NCBI GenBank assembly: GCA_946222885.1
Contig: CAMIAK010000011.1
Span: 1 to 64,000, forward strand
Direction of reading: 5' to 3'
DNA: 64,000 bases
Origin: an uncultured Nesterenkonia sp.
GTDB lineage: Bacteria > Actinomycetota > Actinomycetes > Actinomycetales > Micrococcaceae
Shown here: positions 53,137 through 63,143 of the stretch, piece after piece
Position numbering within the stretch: the stretch's first letter is position 1
Layout of the letters: each line of letters begins with the position of its first letter
Translations under genes and position numbers: made by a program
Notes under the pieces: model-generated
The model's database searches: none
The model's input: only the letters and a program-made list of their open reading frames with translations
Told to the model about the DNA's origin: nothing

Positions 53137-54723
53137 ATGCATACCCCCGCGCTTGCTGCCCACTCATTGTCCTTCCGCCTCCCGGAGGGCCGCATCATCC
53201 TCGATCACGTCAGCTTCGGACTCACCCCCGGCCTGCACGCGCTGGTCGGAGAGAACGGCTCCGGCAAATCGACCCTGCTGAAGCTCCTCACCGGGGAGCT
53301 GACCCCCACCTCCGGGACGGTCCAGCTCACCGGCGACCTCGCCCATCTGCCGCAGAATCCCGTCGTCGACGGCCGGCTCACCGTAGCCGGGCTGCTCGGT
53401 GTGCAGCAGACTCTGCGCGCTTTGGAAGCAGTGGAGACCGGGTCCGTCAGAGAGGAGGACTTCGACGCCGTCGGCGATGACTGGGACATCCGCGAACGGC
53501 TCCAGGTCTCCTTGTCCCGTGCCGGGCTGGAAGGGATCGACCTGACCCGAACAGCCTCCACCCTCTCCGGAGGCGAACTCATCCTCCTGGCCCTCACCGG
53601 CCTGATCCTGCGCCGTCCCGCCCTGCTCCTGCTGGACGAGCCCACCAACAACCTGGACGCCCAGGCGCGGCAGCGTCTGATGGCGATCCTCCGTCAGTTC
53701 CACGGCACGATCCTGTTGGTCAGCCATGACCGCACTCTGTTGGACCAGGTGGACAGCATCGGTGAGCTCCGCCGGGGGACGCTGCGCTGGTTCGGCGGCG
53801 GGCTGTCCTTCTATGAGGAGACCCTCGCGGCCGAGGCCGAGACGGCGGCGCAGAACGTGGCCCAGGCCAAGGCAGAGGTGAAGAGACAGCGCCGCGAGCT
53901 GGCTGAGCAGCAGCGAAAGCAGGCCTCGCGAGACCGCCAGGGCCGGCAGAAGGCGCAGAACGATGCCAAGCTCCTGGCCAACACCAGGAAGTTCAAGGCC
54001 GAAGCCAGTGCCGGAAAGGCCTCCGCCGCTCACCACGCACGCCTGGAGGAGGCCCAGCGCTCCCTCCGGGAAGCTGAGGGGCAGCTCCGCGAGGACCAGG
54101 AGATCCACCTGGACCTCCCCGCGGCGGCGGTCCCGAACGGGCGGGACGTCCTCCAGGTCACCGGACTGCGCCCGGTCCACGGGGCCGCCGTCGTCGATCT
54201 CTTCCTGCGCGGTCCGCAGCGTGTTGCGCTGACCGGGCCGAACGGCGTCGGGAAGACCTCCGTGCTGCGCTGCATCACCGGCGAGGAGGAGCCGCGCGCC
54301 GGCACGATCGAGGTGAACGTCCCTCTGCGGCATCTGCCGCAGAATCTTCAGCTGCTCGATGACGCGGCCAGCGTGCTGGAGAACGTGCAGCACTTCGCTC
54401 CGACGACGACTCCAGCCCAGGTCCGGCACCGGCTGGCGCAGTTCCTGATCCGCGGAGACGCCGTCCACCAGCCTGCGGGCTCACTCTCCGGCGGGGAACG
54501 ATGGCGGGCCACCCTGGCCTGCCTGTTGCTGGCCGAGCCGACGCCGCAGCTGCTGATCCTGGATGAGCCGACGAATAATCTCGACCTCGCCAGTGTGCGG
54601 CATCTGACCGAGGCGCTGAGCTCCTACCGCGGCGCACTGCTGGTGGTCAGCCACGATGAGCACTTCCTGGAGGAGCTGAGGCTGGACCAGCGGGTGGAGC
54701 TGGAGGTCACACCTTCAGGATGA
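53137..54723 (+). CDS. ABC-F family ATPase (ribosome-associated, possible antibiotic resistance)
   Basis: A 528-residue soluble protein with two ABC domains and no membrane segments. First domain: [31 protein letters not shown]. Charged coiled-coil linker around residues 225-320. Second domain: [41 protein letters not shown] proteins bind the ribosomal E site; actinobacterial members of about this size include resistance factors to ribosome-targeting drugs. Which subfamily this is needs a phylogeny. The 3' end overlaps the convergent thiolase by 17 nt. Confidence 0.88.
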   Translation: MHTPALAAHSLSFRLPEGRIILDHVSFGLTPGLHALVGENGSGKSTLLKLLTGELTPTSGTVQLTGDLAHLPQNPVVDGRLTVAGLLGVQQTLRALEAVETGSVREEDFDAVGDDWDIRERLQVSLSRAGLEGIDLTRTASTLSGGELILLALTGLILRRPALLLLDEPTNNLDAQARQRLMAILRQFHGTILLVSHDRTLLDQVDSIGELRRGTLRWFGGGLSFYEETLAAEAETAAQNVAQAKAEVKRQRRELAEQQRKQASRDRQGRQKAQNDAKLLANTRKFKAEASAGKASAAHHARLEEAQRSLREAEGQLREDQEIHLDLPAAAVPNGRDVLQVTGLRPVHGAAVVDLFLRGPQRVALTGPNGVGKTSVLRCITGEEEPRAGTIEVNVPLRHLPQNLQLLDDAASVLENVQHFAPTTTPAQVRHRLAQFLIRGDAVHQPAGSLSGGERWRATLACLLLAEPTPQLLILDEPTNNLDLASVRHLTEALSSYRGALLVVSHDEHFLEELRLDQRVELEVTPSG

Positions 54724-55894
54724 GGGCGTCGCCCTGGCCGCCGCCGCCGCAGAGTCCTGCCGCTCCGGTGCCGCCGCCGCGGCGTCGCAGCTCCAGGGCC
54801 AGGTGCAGCAGCACCCGGGCTCCGGACATGCCCACCGGGTGACCCAGGGCGATCGCACCGCCGTTGACGTTGACCCTGTCCAGGCCGATGCCCAGCTGCC
54901 GCGCTGAGGCGATGCCCACAGCGGCGAAGGCCTCGTTGATCTCGACCAGGTCAAGATCCTCCGGCTCCAGCCCCTGCTTCCGGCAGGCCTTCGCAATGGC
55001 GTTGGCCGGCTGCAGCTGGAGGCTGGAGTCCGGGCCGGCGACCATCCCGTGCGCACCGATCTCCGCGATCCAGGTCAGCCCCTGCTCCTGGGCTCTCCGC
55101 TTGGACATCACCAGCAGAGCGCAGGCGCCGTCGGAGATCTGCGAGGAGCTGGCCGCAGTGATGGTCCCTTCCGCGGCGAAGGCCGGGCGCAGCCTGCCCA
55201 GCGACTCGGCCGTGGTGCCGGGGCGGAAGCCCTCGTCCTGGTCCACCGTGACGGGCCCGCCCCTGCGCTGCGGCACCTCCACCGGGATGACCTCCTCGGA
55301 GAAGACGCCCTGCTCCCAGGCAGCCTCTGCCCGCTGGTGCGAGGCCGCTGCGACCTCATCCTGCTCCTGCCGGGACACCTCTGAGGCCCCAGTGTTGCAG
55401 GATTCGGTCAGGGCACCCATGGACTGACCGGTGGCCTGATCATAGAGCGCGTCATAGGCCATCGAGTCGACCAGCGAAGTGTCCCCATAGGTGAATCCCC
55501 GGCGTGATCCGGGCAGCACATGGGGAGCCTGGGACATCGATTCCATGCCGCCGGCCAGGACCACCTCGCATTCACCTGCGCGGATCATCTGATCGGCCGT
55601 GGCCACGGCATTGAGCCCGGAGAGGCAGACCTTGTTGATGGTGATCGAGGGGACGTGGGGCGGCACACCGGCTCCCAGCGCGGCGCTGCGAGCGGGATTC
55701 TGCCCGGCCCCGGCCTGGAGGACCTGCCCCATGATGACGTAGTCGACCTGCTCCGCCTCCACCCCGGCCCTGCTCAGGGCACCGGAGAGCGCTGCCGCCC
55801 CCAGCTGGGCGGCCGAGAGGGAGGACAGGCCGCCCATCAGCTTCCCGATGGGCGTGCGGGCTCCGGCGACGATGACAGACGCTTCAGCAGACAT
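54707..55894 (-). CDS. Acetyl-CoA C-acyltransferase (thiolase)
   Basis: About 395 residues from ATG 55894 (MSAEASVIV) with GAGGAG upstream. It has the nucleophilic Cys90 in [10 protein letters not shown], the His in [16 protein letters not shown], and the second Cys in [12 protein letters not shown]. It cleaves a 3-oxoacyl-CoA or condenses acetyl-CoA. With the CoA-transferase genes on the other side of the LysR gene, it probably performs the last, thiolytic step of the catabolic pathway in this island. Confidence 0.92.
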   Translation of the reverse strand: MSAEASVIVAGARTPIGKLMGGLSSLSAAQLGAAALSGALSRAGVEAEQVDYVIMGQVLQAGAGQNPARSAALGAGVPPHVPSITINKVCLSGLNAVATADQMIRAGECEVVLAGGMESMSQAPHVLPGSRRGFTYGDTSLVDSMAYDALYDQATGQSMGALTESCNTGASEVSRQEQDEVAAASHQRAEAAWEQGVFSEEVIPVEVPQRRGGPVTVDQDEGFRPGTTAESLGRLRPAFAAEGTITAASSSQISDGACALLVMSKRRAQEQGLTWIAEIGAHGMVAGPDSSLQLQPANAIAKACRKQGLEPEDLDLVEINEAFAAVGIASARQLGIGLDRVNVNGGAIALGHPVGMSGARVLLHLALELRRRGGGTGAAGLCGGGGQGDALILKV

Positions 55895-55974
55895 GGACAC
55901 TCCTCTGTCTTGTGGAAAACTCACTGTGCAGTAGACCACATATCCACCCGATCCTGCATGTGCAGAATGTCACA

Positions 55975-56874
55975 TCAGAGCGGGGAGCGCCTGCCCAGAG
56001 CCATCATGAAACGTTCCGCAGCAGCTGAGATGCCTTCACCGCTGCGACGGACCATGGAGATCTCCCGCTCCACGACCGGCCGAAGGGGGATGAAGTCCAG
56101 CTGCGCAAACTCCATGAGGGGGCGCACCAGACCCGGGACTGCCGTCACCCCGAGGCCGGAGGCGACCAGCCCGGCCACCGCCCCGACGTTATGGCCCACC
56201 ATGGTGGAGCTCGGCCTGACCCCCGCGGCTTCGAGCGCGGTCTCCACCGGACGGGAGATGCTGCTGTTGGAGCCGAAGGTGATCAGGGGCTCGCCGTCGA
56301 GCCGGCTCCATGAGAGCTGATCGACCGCCCCCAGACGATGCCCCCTCGGGAGGGCGCAGAAGAACTGATCAGCCCCCACGCGCTCATATCTCAGCCCAGC
56401 GCGGCGCACGTTCCCCGCCACCACGCCGAAGTCGACCTCGCCCGCAAGGACCTGCTCGGCGACCTGGTCATTCAGGGCATCCCTGACCTCAATCCGCACT
56501 TCCGGGTATTCGCGGGCGAAGTCCCGGATGAATCCGGGGAGATAAGTGGCAGCGATCGACGGCAGACAGCCGATGGTCACCACACCCTGCTCACCGGACG
56601 CCTGACGCGCCAGCTGCCGCATCCCGTGGTCGAACGAGGCCAGGATCGCGCGAACCTGCTCAAGCATGGGACGCCCCCCGGCCGTGACCCGGACCGAACG
56701 CGTCGTCCGCTCGAAGAGCTGGGTACGGAGCATCCGCTCCAGCTCCCCGATCTTCCTGCTCAGCGATGACTGGGACAGCCCGAGAAGCTCGGCCGCCGCA
56801 GTGAAGCTGCCCGTGTCGGCAAGGGCAGCCGCCGCCCTGAGATGTGAGACGGACACCCTCTCATTGATCTGCAT
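55975..56874 (-). CDS. LysR-family transcriptional regulator
   Basis: About 299 residues from ATG 56874 (MQINERVSV). N-terminal HTH: HLRAAAALADTGSFTAAAELLGLSQSSLSRKIGELERML. The C-terminal effector domain shows VVTIGCLPSIAATYLPGFIRDFAREYPEVRIEV. It lies between the thiolase gene (same strand) and the divergent transporter/AtuA/CoA-transferase operon, so it probably controls both. Confidence 0.92.
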   Translation of the reverse strand: MQINERVSVSHLRAAAALADTGSFTAAAELLGLSQSSLSRKIGELERMLRTQLFERTTRSVRVTAGGRPMLEQVRAILASFDHGMRQLARQASGEQGVVTIGCLPSIAATYLPGFIRDFAREYPEVRIEVRDALNDQVAEQVLAGEVDFGVVAGNVRRAGLRYERVGADQFFCALPRGHRLGAVDQLSWSRLDGEPLITFGSNSSISRPVETALEAAGVRPSSTMVGHNVGAVAGLVASGLGVTAVPGLVRPLMEFAQLDFIPLRPVVEREISMVRRSGEGISAAAERFMMALGRRSPL

Positions 56875-56965
56875 AACGCATAAGTCTATCCCGAATAAGA
56901 GGTTGCACTCATAAGTGATGCAGAACACACTCTGATGGACAGCTCAACAGTTTTGGAGACAGGCA
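56875..56965. promoter_or_regulatory. Divergent LysR / transporter promoter region
   Basis: This 91-bp region is AT-richer than its flanks. CATAAGT occurs twice in the same direction (56879-56885 and 56910-56916), 31 bp apart, close to three helical turns. These are candidate LysR binding sites; no classical T-N11-A palindrome stands out. Confidence 0.35.
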
Positions 56966-58360
56966 ATGCTCGCTCTCATCGGTTTCTCAGTGATCGTGGT
57001 GATCCTCGTTCTGCTTCTCACGCAGCGGGTCTCCCCGATCATCGCCCTTGCCGGGGTGCCGCTTGTCGGCGCTGTGGCAGCGGGCTTCTCCGCCGCGGAG
57101 ATCTCGGAATTCGTCAGCGGAGGCATCGGCGGAGTCGTCGGAGTGGTGGCGATGTTCATCTTCGCCATCATCTTCTTCGGCGTCCTGCGCGACGCCGGGA
57201 TGTTCGACCCGATCGTCGACAGGATCGTCCGCTTCGCCGGGGACAAGCCCGCGACCATCACTCTGGCCACCACTCTGCTGGCCATCGTGACGCACCTGGA
57301 CGGGGCCGGAGCCTCGACCTTCCTCATCACCATCCCCGCCATGCTTCCGCTCTACGAGCGCATGGGGATGAGCCGGCTCGTACTGGCCACCTGTGTGGCG
57401 CTCGGAGCGGGCGTGATGAACGTGCTCCCCTGGGGCGGCCCCACCCTGCGCGCCGCAGCCACCGCAGAGGTTCCCGCCAACGAGCTCTGGGTGCCGCTGA
57501 TCCCGGCACAGATCGCCGGCGTCCTGGTGGCCCTCGGCATCGCCTACTACTTGGGAGTCCGCGAGAAGAGGCGGCTGGCCAAGGTCTCAGCCGGGGACCG
57601 GAGCGCCGAAGTGCCCGAGTCCACCGCACGGGTCGCACAGGATGAGGATTCGCGGCAGCCCTCCTCCGAGGACGCTGCTGAGCGCAGTGCCCTGAAGGTC
57701 GAGGCAGCAGAAGAGGCCGACCTCGAACTGAAGCGCCCCAAGCTCCTCGTGGTGAACCTGCTGCTGACCGCCGCCGTCATCGGAACTCTCATCTCAGGCG
57801 TCCTCGACCCGGCAGTCTGCTTCATCATCGGAGCCATCCTGGCCCTGATCATCAACTACCCCGGTATGAAGCAGCAGACCGAACGCATCAACGCCCATGC
57901 CCCCGGCGCGGTCCTCATGGCCAGCACCCTGCTGGCGGCCGGCGTGCTGCTGGGCGTGCTCGACCAGTCAGGGATGGTCGAGGCGATGGCTCACAGCGGC
58001 GCAGCCCTGATCCCCGAAGCCGGAGCCCCTGCCCTGCCCCTCATCGCAGGCCTGCTGGGAGTTCCGCTGAGCCTGCTCTTCGGTCCAGATGCCTACTACT
58101 TCGGCGTGATGCCTGTCCTGATGGGCGTAGGAGCCGAATTCGGCGTCGACGGGACCCATGTGGCCCAGGCCTCGATCCTCGGCCAGGAGACGGTCGGCTT
58201 CCCGATCAGCCCGATGACCGGGGCCTTCTTCCTCCTGGTCGGCCTGGCCAAGGTGGACATCGGACGGCACATCCGCCACGCCTTCGGATGGATGTGGCTG
58301 GTCAGCATCGTCATGGTGCTGGTCGCCTTCGGCACGGGGGTGATTCCCGGATGGTCCTGA
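56966..58360 (+). CDS. CitMHS-family carboxylate transporter
   Basis: A 464-residue transporter of the citrate-Mg2+:H+ symporter (CitMHS) type with about 12 helices. Seen are VVGVVAMFIFAIIFFGVLRDAGMFDPIVDRIVRF, THLDGAGASTFLITIPAMLPLYERMG and GVMNVLPWGGPTLRAA. A long charged cytoplasmic loop (about residues 197-245) divides the two halves. Likely imports a di- or tricarboxylate or hydroxy/oxo acid. First gene of a five-gene operon. Confidence 0.88.
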   Translation: MLALIGFSVIVVILVLLLTQRVSPIIALAGVPLVGAVAAGFSAAEISEFVSGGIGGVVGVVAMFIFAIIFFGVLRDAGMFDPIVDRIVRFAGDKPATITLATTLLAIVTHLDGAGASTFLITIPAMLPLYERMGMSRLVLATCVALGAGVMNVLPWGGPTLRAAATAEVPANELWVPLIPAQIAGVLVALGIAYYLGVREKRRLAKVSAGDRSAEVPESTARVAQDEDSRQPSSEDAAERSALKVEAAEEADLELKRPKLLVVNLLLTAAVIGTLISGVLDPAVCFIIGAILALIINYPGMKQQTERINAHAPGAVLMASTLLAAGVLLGVLDQSGMVEAMAHSGAALIPEAGAPALPLIAGLLGVPLSLLFGPDAYYFGVMPVLMGVGAEFGVDGTHVAQASILGQETVGFPISPMTGAFFLLVGLAKVDIGRHIRHAFGWMWLVSIVMVLVAFGTGVIPGWS

Positions 58361-59721
58361 CCCCTGAGAGAACCGTGCGGCTGGGAGCCGGCGCGGGCTT
58401 CGCCGGCGACCGCATCGATCCGGCCGTGGAACTCGCCCGGCACGCCGAGCTCGACTATCTGATCTTCGAATGCCTGGGGGAACGCACAGTGGCCGCAGGC
58501 CAGGCCCGCAGAGCCGTAGACCCCTCCCTCGGCTACGACCCGCTCCTGGTCCGGCGGATCACGGCGGTCATCGAACCTGCCCTGGCCGCCGGAACCACCG
58601 TCATCACCAACGGCGGAAGCGCCAACCCCGAAGCCGGGGCGAAAGCCGTGGAGGATGCCCTCCGGAAGCTCCCTCTCACCCGGCCGGTACGCATCGCCGC
58701 AGTCACCGGAGACGACGTGCTCGACGCTGTGCGCGCCGAGGATCCGGTCATCTGGGAGACAGGAGGGAGAGTCTCAGCCCATGACGCCGGGCTGGTCTCG
58801 GCCAATGCCTATCTGGGAGCCGAAGCTCTGCTCCCGGCTCTCGCGGAGGAGGCCGACGTCATCATCACCGGCCGGGTTGCGGATCCCTCCCTCTACCTGG
58901 CTCCCCTGATGCATGAATTCGGCTGGGAGGCGGACGACTGGGCCACCCTGGGGAGAGGGAGCTGCGTCGGACACCTGTTGGAATGTGCAGGCCAGCTGAC
59001 AGGTGGATATTTCGCCGATCCCGGGGTCAAGACAGTGCCCCGGCTGGGCTCCCTCGGCTTCCCCTACGCCGATGTGTCAGCCTCCGGTGAGGCTGCGCTG
59101 GCCAAACTCCCCGAAGCCGGCGGCATCCTGGACGAACGGACCTGCAGCGAACAGCTCCTCTACGAGGTCAACGACCCGCGCCACTATCTGACCCCTGATG
59201 TCACCGCCGACTTCTCCTCGGTGGAGTTCACCCGGACCGGCTCCGACCGTGTCGAGGTCCGCGGGGCCTCTGGGAACCCCCGCCCTGCAGACCTCAAGAT
59301 CAGCCTGGGCTTCCGCGGCGGGTGGATCGGAGAGGGACAGATCTCCTACGCCGGCCCCCGGGCAGAGGAGAGAGCGCGTCTGGCCGGAGACGTAGTGGTG
59401 GAGCGCCTCGCCGTCGTCCACGGCCTGGCCCCTGAAGATCTGACCGTGGAGCTCATCGGCACCGGATCGGCGTTTCGAGGTGCTCCCGGAACGTCTTCGG
59501 GCGTGACGGTCCCCGAGGTCCGGCTGCGGGTCTCAGGACGCTTCGACTCCGAGGAGGAGGCCGCACTGGTCGGCTGGGAAGTCGAGAGCCTCTACACCAA
59601 CGGTCCGGCAGGCGGAGGCGGCGCACGCAGCAGCACCTCAGAGACGGTCTCCATACGATCAGCCTCTCTGCCCAGGAAGACGGTCACCCCGCGCGTCACG
59701 CTTCGGGAGGTGGGGGCATGA
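58351..59721 (+). CDS. AtuA/DUF1446-family protein, large subunit
   Basis: About 456 residues from ATG 58351 (MVLTPERTV), overlapping the transporter stop by 10 nt. DUF1446 features are visible: RLGAGAGFAGDRIDPAVELARH, LDYLIFECLGERT, ITNGGSANPEAG, and IITGRVADPSLYLAPLMHEFGW. The family is named after AtuA of acyclic-terpene utilisation, whose exact reaction is not settled. In Pseudomonas AtuA is one longer protein; here the C-terminal part is a separate gene that follows with an ATGA overlap. Confidence 0.88.
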   Translation: MVLTPERTVRLGAGAGFAGDRIDPAVELARHAELDYLIFECLGERTVAAGQARRAVDPSLGYDPLLVRRITAVIEPALAAGTTVITNGGSANPEAGAKAVEDALRKLPLTRPVRIAAVTGDDVLDAVRAEDPVIWETGGRVSAHDAGLVSANAYLGAEALLPALAEEADVIITGRVADPSLYLAPLMHEFGWEADDWATLGRGSCVGHLLECAGQLTGGYFADPGVKTVPRLGSLGFPYADVSASGEAALAKLPEAGGILDERTCSEQLLYEVNDPRHYLTPDVTADFSSVEFTRTGSDRVEVRGASGNPRPADLKISLGFRGGWIGEGQISYAGPRAEERARLAGDVVVERLAVVHGLAPEDLTVELIGTGSAFRGAPGTSSGVTVPEVRLRVSGRFDSEEEAALVGWEVESLYTNGPAGGGGARSSTSETVSIRSASLPRKTVTPRVTLREVGA

Positions 59722-60050
59722 GGATCGACGAACTGGCCCACGTCCGCACGGGCGACAAAGGCGACGATCTCACGATCGCCCTCTTCGCCTGGGACAGAGC
59801 AGGCTTTGCGGAGCTCCGCGCCCGGCTGAGGGCCGAGGACGTCGCCGCCCACTATGGACTGTCTCCGGACTCTGTGACCCTGCACGCGATGCCCACCATC
59901 CGGGCCCTCACCTTCCACCTGAGGGGCATCCTCCAAGGAGGGGTGACAGGGAGCACCCATCTGGACGGGCACGGCAAGACCATGGGCTACCACCTGCTCT
60001 CCCTCGAACTCACCGCACCAGAAGACAAACCTGACAAGGAGCATCCCTGA
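59718..60050 (+). CDS. AtuA C-terminal-domain protein, small subunit
   Basis: A 110-residue protein matching the domain that follows DUF1446 in full-length AtuA proteins. It starts RIDELAHVRTGDKGDDLTIALFAWD, with the conserved AHVRTGDKGD, and ends LTFHLRGILQGGVTGSTHLDGHGKTMGYHLLSLEL. Overlaps by ATGA with the large subunit and by one base (TGATG) with the CoA-transferase gene, implying coupled synthesis of a two-subunit complex. Confidence 0.82.
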   Translation: MRIDELAHVRTGDKGDDLTIALFAWDRAGFAELRARLRAEDVAAHYGLSPDSVTLHAMPTIRALTFHLRGILQGGVTGSTHLDGHGKTMGYHLLSLELTAPEDKPDKEHP

Positions 60051-60775
60051 TGGTTCAGCGATACCCCTCACCCGCAGAAGCGCTCGACGGCCTGCTCTTC
60101 GACGGCATGACCTTGGCCGTCGGCGGCTTCGGGCTCAACGGCATCCCCTCCGACCTGATCGAAGCCGTCCGAGACCACGGGACGAAGGACCTCACCATCG
60201 TCTCGAACAACATGGGGGTCGACGGGGCCGGCCTGGGGCTGCTGCTGGAGAACGCCCAGGTGAAGAAGGTTCTGGCCTCCTATGTCGGTGAGAACAGGCG
60301 CTTCGCCGATGCCTACCTCTCCGGCGAGGTGGAGGTGGAGTTCAATCCGCAGGGCACTCTGGCCGAGAGGATCCGGGCCGGAGGCGCCGGAATCCCCGGG
60401 TTCTTCACCAAGACCGGCGTCGGAACCCTGGTCGCCGAGGGAAAGCAGCATCAGGACTTCGACGGTGAGACCTACGTCCTGGAGAGGGGCATCATCGCCG
60501 ACGTCTCCCTGGTGCATGCCCACACCGCAGACGAGTGCGGAAACCTGACCTACCGCCTCACGGCCCAGAACTTCAACCCTCTGGTGGCCACCTGCGGGAG
60601 GACCACCGTGGCCGAGGCGGAACACATCGTGGCCCCCGGCTCCATTCCGGCCGACCAGGTCAGCACCCCGAGCGTATTCGTCCAACGGCTGGTCCCGGCA
60701 ACGGAGCGGGAGAAGCTCATCGAGAAACGCACCACGCGTCCGCTGCCCGAACCTGAGACCGCCGCCGGCGCCTGA
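60050..60775 (+). CDS. 3-oxoacid CoA-transferase subunit A
   Basis: A 241-residue type I CoA-transferase alpha subunit. Glycine-rich [17 protein letters not shown] at the N-terminus, the central [15 protein letters not shown], and [12 protein letters not shown] are family blocks. Together with subunit B it moves CoA from a donor such as succinyl-CoA to a free 3-oxo acid. The tail is a few residues longer than usual. Confidence 0.92.
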   Translation: MVQRYPSPAEALDGLLFDGMTLAVGGFGLNGIPSDLIEAVRDHGTKDLTIVSNNMGVDGAGLGLLLENAQVKKVLASYVGENRRFADAYLSGEVEVEFNPQGTLAERIRAGGAGIPGFFTKTGVGTLVAEGKQHQDFDGETYVLERGIIADVSLVHAHTADECGNLTYRLTAQNFNPLVATCGRTTVAEAEHIVAPGSIPADQVSTPSVFVQRLVPATEREKLIEKRTTRPLPEPETAAGA

Positions 60776-60804
60776 GCCGGCCCCTGCTGAAAGGAGAGCT
60801 CCAT

Positions 60805-61464
60805 ATGAGTTGGACTCGCGAACAGATCGCCGCGATCGCCGGCGCCGAACTCAACGACGGCGACTATGTGAACCTCGGCATCGGGATCCCCACACTGGTG
60901 GCCAACCACCTCCCGGAGGGCGTGCAGATCACCCTCCAGTCCGAGAACGGGATCCTGGGCACCGGCCCCTTCCCCTATGAGGGCGAGGAGGATGCCGACC
61001 TGATCAATGCCGGCAAGCAGACCGTCACGCTGCTGCCAGGTGCGTCCATCTTCGATTCGGCCACAAGCTTCGCCATGATCCGGGGCGGACACGTCGACGC
61101 CGCCATCCTCGGAGCCATGCAGGTCACCGCCTCAGGAGACCTCGCCAACTGGACGATTCCCGGAAAGTTGGTCAAGGGGATGGGCGGTGCCATGGACCTG
61201 GTCCCCGGGGCCCCCTATGTGATCATCGTGATGGATCACACCGCCAAGGACGGAAGCCCCAAGATCGTCGAGGAATGCACCCTGCCGCTGACGGGGGTGG
61301 GCGTGGTCGACCGCATCATCACTGATCTGGCGGTCTTCGACATCGTCGACGGCCAGCTCGTGCTTCGCCGCCTGGCCCCGGGGGTCTCGGAGGAGCAGGT
61401 CCGGGAATCGACAGAGCCCGGCTTCCGGGTGGAGCTCGAGGACAGCGGCGTCGCCGTCGACTGA
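60805..61464 (+). CDS. 3-oxoacid CoA-transferase subunit B
   Basis: A 219-residue type I CoA-transferase beta subunit. The catalytic Glu lies in [26 protein letters not shown] and [14 protein letters not shown] are conserved. AAAGGAG is spaced 8 nt before the ATG. Its TGA abuts the stop codon of the convergent ATPase gene (TGATCA), leaving no room for a terminator. Confidence 0.93.
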   Translation: MSWTREQIAAIAGAELNDGDYVNLGIGIPTLVANHLPEGVQITLQSENGILGTGPFPYEGEEDADLINAGKQTVTLLPGASIFDSATSFAMIRGGHVDAAILGAMQVTASGDLANWTIPGKLVKGMGGAMDLVPGAPYVIIVMDHTAKDGSPKIVEECTLPLTGVGVVDRIITDLAVFDIVDGQLVLRRLAPGVSEEQVRESTEPGFRVELEDSGVAVD

Positions 61465-62235
61465 TCAGTCCAGCAGGTGGCGGAGGTACCGGCCGGGGGC
61501 CTCGAGGTAGCGGCGGTGCTGCTGGACCAGTTCCAGCTCCTCCCACTCCGTCTCCCGGATGCCCCACTCCCCCAGCTCCAGGATCGTGGCGCCCGGCAGG
61601 GAGGCGAGGATCGGCGAGTGGGTGGCGCAGATGACCTGGGTCCCGCGCGAGCGCATCCGGTCCAGGGAGGACAGCCAGCGCAGGGTGGAGCTGAAGGACA
61701 GTGCCGCCTCCGGCTCGTCCAGGCAGGCCAGGCCCATCACGAACTGCTGATGGTCCAGCTTGTCCTCCAGCAGCGCGTTGAAGGATTCGCCGTGGCTCAT
61801 CCGGTGCAGCGGGGCACCCGGGCCGGGCAGATCCTCCAACCAGGTGTAATAGCTGTGCATGGTCTCGGCCCGCAGGAAGAAGCCGAACGTCGAGCCCATG
61901 GGACCGCGTTCCACGCGCAGCCATTCCCCCAACTGAGATTCGGTCCGCCGGGTCTGGGCACCGCCGTTGGTGGTCCCACCCTCGGCCGGCAGCCCGAAGG
62001 CCTCCGCGATCCCCTCGATGAGGGTGGACTTCCCGGAGCCGTTCTCGCCCACCAGGAAGGTCACCCCGGCCGCGAACTCCCAGCCCTCGGGCTGCAGCCC
62101 CTCCAGGAAGCTGCGCACCGCAGGCACCGACGCCGGCCAGTTCTCCGGGTCCGGTGCGGCGTCGTCGCGCAGGTGGATCCTTCGGACCGGCCGCTCATCA
62201 TGGAGCCAGTCCGGAGTGCTCTCGGGGTCCGTCAT
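61465..62235 (-). CDS. COG3910-like AAA/ABC-type ATPase
   Basis: A 256-residue predicted ATPase. Walker [10 protein letters not shown], signature-like SHGESFNALL, Walker B GLACLDEPEAAL, and the switch His in CATHSPILA. The N-terminus (RRIHLRDDAAPDPENWPASVPAVRSFLEGL) and C-terminal WEELELVQQHRRYLEAPGRYLRHLL are the usual pattern for this stand-alone family. The role is unknown; it is not a transporter. Confidence 0.85.
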   Translation of the reverse strand: MTDPESTPDWLHDERPVRRIHLRDDAAPDPENWPASVPAVRSFLEGLQPEGWEFAAGVTFLVGENGSGKSTLIEGIAEAFGLPAEGGTTNGGAQTRRTESQLGEWLRVERGPMGSTFGFFLRAETMHSYYTWLEDLPGPGAPLHRMSHGESFNALLEDKLDHQQFVMGLACLDEPEAALSFSSTLRWLSSLDRMRSRGTQVICATHSPILASLPGATILELGEWGIRETEWEELELVQQHRRYLEAPGRYLRHLLD

Positions 62236-62250
62236 CTCAGGCCGACCATC

Positions 62251-62577
62251 TCATCCTTCGCCCGGATCCCCGGGCTGCTCCCAGCGGAGCCATTTCCTGC
62301 GGACCGCCTCATCCAGGTCCACGCCGTGGTGGCGGGCGAAGAGCAGGAACTGACCGAAGACGTCGGCGCATTCGTCGATGAAGTCCTGGCGGATCTCCTC
62401 CTCGCTCTGTCCGCGGTCCCGGCCCATGCCGTGGAGATTCATGAAGGCCTGGGTCAGCTCGCCCATCTCCTCCTGGAGCTTGAGCATGAACCATTCCTGG
62501 CTGCGGTCGAGGCCGAAGTGTTCGGCATAGTTCGCCGAGATGCGCTCGATGCGCTCCGTCATCTCATGGGTGTCCAT
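62251..62577 (-). CDS. MazG-like nucleotide pyrophosphohydrolase
   Basis: A 108-residue all-helical protein with the MazG metal motifs EEMGE and DECAD, which bind Mg2+ for hydrolysis of nucleoside triphosphates to monophosphates. Short, single-domain form. It lies between a Nudix gene and the ATPase gene on the same strand with small gaps. Confidence 0.85.
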   Translation of the reverse strand: MDTHEMTERIERISANYAEHFGLDRSQEWFMLKLQEEMGELTQAFMNLHGMGRDRGQSEEEIRQDFIDECADVFGQFLLFARHHGVDLDEAVRRKWLRWEQPGDPGEG

Positions 62578-62580
62578 GCC

Positions 62581-63081
62581 TCATGCCTCTTCTGCTCGAA
62601 GCCGCTGCCGGGCGAAGGCCCGGACGCTGTCGACGGTGTTCAGCTCCTCCAGCACCTGCTCCCTGCTGAACCAGCCCACGCCGCTGACCTCATCCTCCGC
62701 GGCCCGGATGCGGTCGCCGTCGTCGGCGGTGAGCAGGTACATCAGGTCCATGTGGATATGCTCGACGTCCTTGGAGGACTCCGGGATGAGCTGGGCGGCG
62801 GTGGCGAAGGGCGTGGGCAGCTGCGTCTCGGTCCGGTCGTTGAGCTGCAGGTCGAAGGGCGGGACCTCTTCGTGCTCCGCCCGCACCCCGGTCTCCTCGA
62901 AGACCTCGCGCAGGGCGGCGTCGCCGGGGAACTCATCGGGATCCACGTGCCCGCCCGGCGGGAGCCAGCGCTGCAGCCCGCGGTGGAAGATCATCAGCAT
63001 CCGCGTGGAGTCGCCGCTGACCACGTACCCCGTGGCGGTGAACTGCTTCTTCAACCCTGCTGCGTACTCGATCAGCGCCAC
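62581..63081 (-). CDS. Nudix hydrolase
   Basis: A 166-residue protein with a full Nudix box (GHVDPDEFPGDAALREVFEE followed by TGV). The GLQRWLPPGGHVDPDE segment resembles a frequent actinobacterial Nudix group. Immediately followed by the MazG-like gene, suggesting a nucleotide-cleaning pair. Substrate unknown. Confidence 0.9.
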   Translation of the reverse strand: MALIEYAAGLKKQFTATGYVVSGDSTRMLMIFHRGLQRWLPPGGHVDPDEFPGDAALREVFEETGVRAEHEEVPPFDLQLNDRTETQLPTPFATAAQLIPESSKDVEHIHMDLMYLLTADDGDRIRAAEDEVSGVGWFSREQVLEELNTVDSVRAFARQRLRAEEA

Positions 63082-63143
63082 GCCGCACCTTCCCCTGGTC
63101 TCTGCTCCGGTCTGCGGATTCCGTCCGTGTAGCGTATCTGCTC

